Below the pieces are notes generated by a model. That model ran no database searches, had not been told where the DNA came from, and saw only the letters and a program-made list of their open reading frames with translations. Positions 15,779-15,980 of a DNA stretch of 15,980 bases are shown here, one piece after another. The stretch is from an uncultured Actinomycetes bacterium. Its GTDB lineage: Bacteria > Actinomycetota > Actinomycetes > S36-B12 > UBA5976. The stretch spans positions 1 through 15,980 of the forward strand of contig CAIYGJ010000058.1 in NCBI GenBank assembly GCA_903925705.1. Reading direction: 5' to 3'. Positions within the stretch are counted from its first letter, which is position 1. Each line of letters begins with the position of its first letter. Position numbers and translations under genes: made by a program.

Positions 15779-15879
15779 TCTTATAGCCTAAAGGCCATAT
15801 TCACTTAGTGCTGATTGGGTACTAGGCCCTGAACTACCCCTAAGGTGCGAAACCTCCTGATATACGCAACAATGAAGTT
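15779..15879. promoter_or_regulatory. 101-nt divergent intergenic region between ctaA and the SufR-like gene
   Basis: This is the longest intergenic stretch in the window and should hold promoters for both sides. Two short inverted repeats are visible: CCTAAAGG (15787-15794, extendable to GCCTAAAGGC) near ctaA and CCTAAGG (15839-15845) nearer the regulator. TATACG (15861-15866) could be a -10 for the plus strand but has no -35 partner. No clear match to the ACACT-N5-TGTGA operator reported for mycobacterial SufR was found. Confidence 0.45.
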
Positions 15880-15980
15880 GTGAAATTCGAAGGATCAGCT
15901 GCAGCCACAGTTGCGCGCACACTTTTGCAGGCGGGTCCTTCAACCGCAACTGACATTGCAATCACATTGGGTCTTACCGG
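15880..15980 (+). CDS. sufR: SufR-like helix-turn-helix regulator, N-terminal fragment
   Basis: Only the first 33 codons are in the window, running off the right edge. They read from a GTG (15880; no other normal start in this frame after the stop at 15841) into VARTLLQAGPSTATDIAITLGLT, the first helices of an ArsR/DeoR-like winged helix-turn-helix. In Actinobacteria the gene divergent from ctaA is typically the iron-sulfur-cluster repressor SufR, at the head of the suf operon, and its N terminus has this pattern. The identification rests on a short stretch plus synteny. The ribosome-binding site is not obvious. Confidence 0.6.
   Translation, partial: MKFEGSAAATVARTLLQAGPSTATDIAITLGLT

Overview
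The window is a densely packed chromosomal segment of an actinobacterium. RbpA (an RNA polymerase-binding protein restricted to Actinobacteria), an actinobacterial-type WhiA, the gap-pgk-tpiA-secG-rbpA order and the tkt/ctaB/ctaA/sufR order all point that way. Base composition is close to 50% G+C by eye, low for the phylum, and genes abut or overlap almost everywhere. A small-genome aquatic lineage such as the freshwater acI group (Nanopelagicales) is a reasonable guess. That placement is inference from composition, compaction and gene order, not from a database search.

Layout, left to right. (1) Positions 1-534 hold the C-terminal part of a TerC-family membrane protein; its 5' part is unreadable in any single frame. 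(2) Positions 544-8172 form a tight plus-strand run: uvrA and uvrC (nucleotide excision repair), then rapZ-yvcK-whiA (P-loop protein, CofD-like protein, WhiA regulator). These genes are joined by 0-5 nt gaps or 4-10 nt overlaps. (3) A short hairpin followed by four T's lies just after whiA. (4) Positions 8225-11198 are the triose part of glycolysis: gap, pgk, tpiA. (5) A 45-nt gap with a candidate promoter and a perfect 7+2+7 inverted repeat leads to secG and rbpA. (6) tkt (transketolase) is on the minus strand, its stop codon directly abutting that of rbpA. (7) tkt and ctaB diverge from a 59-nt spacer. ctaB (heme O synthase) converges on ctaA (heme A synthase) with one base between the stops. 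(8) ctaA diverges from the first codons of a SufR-like regulator across a 101-nt spacer, the longest intergenic stretch in the window.

Functionally this is housekeeping: DNA repair, cell-envelope and division control, central carbon metabolism, protein export, transcription initiation, and heme A supply for an aa3-type oxidase, which implies aerobic respiration. I saw no tRNA or rRNA gene, CRISPR array, insertion sequence, phage gene or toxin-antitoxin pair, and no evidence for a new biological system. The points that reward a second look are the damaged terC start, the fully compacted convergent gene ends, the isolated tkt without its usual pentose-phosphate partners, the inverted repeat and mini-ORF before secG, and a few residue-level departures (UvrA first zinc site and signature, RapZ P-loop Arg).
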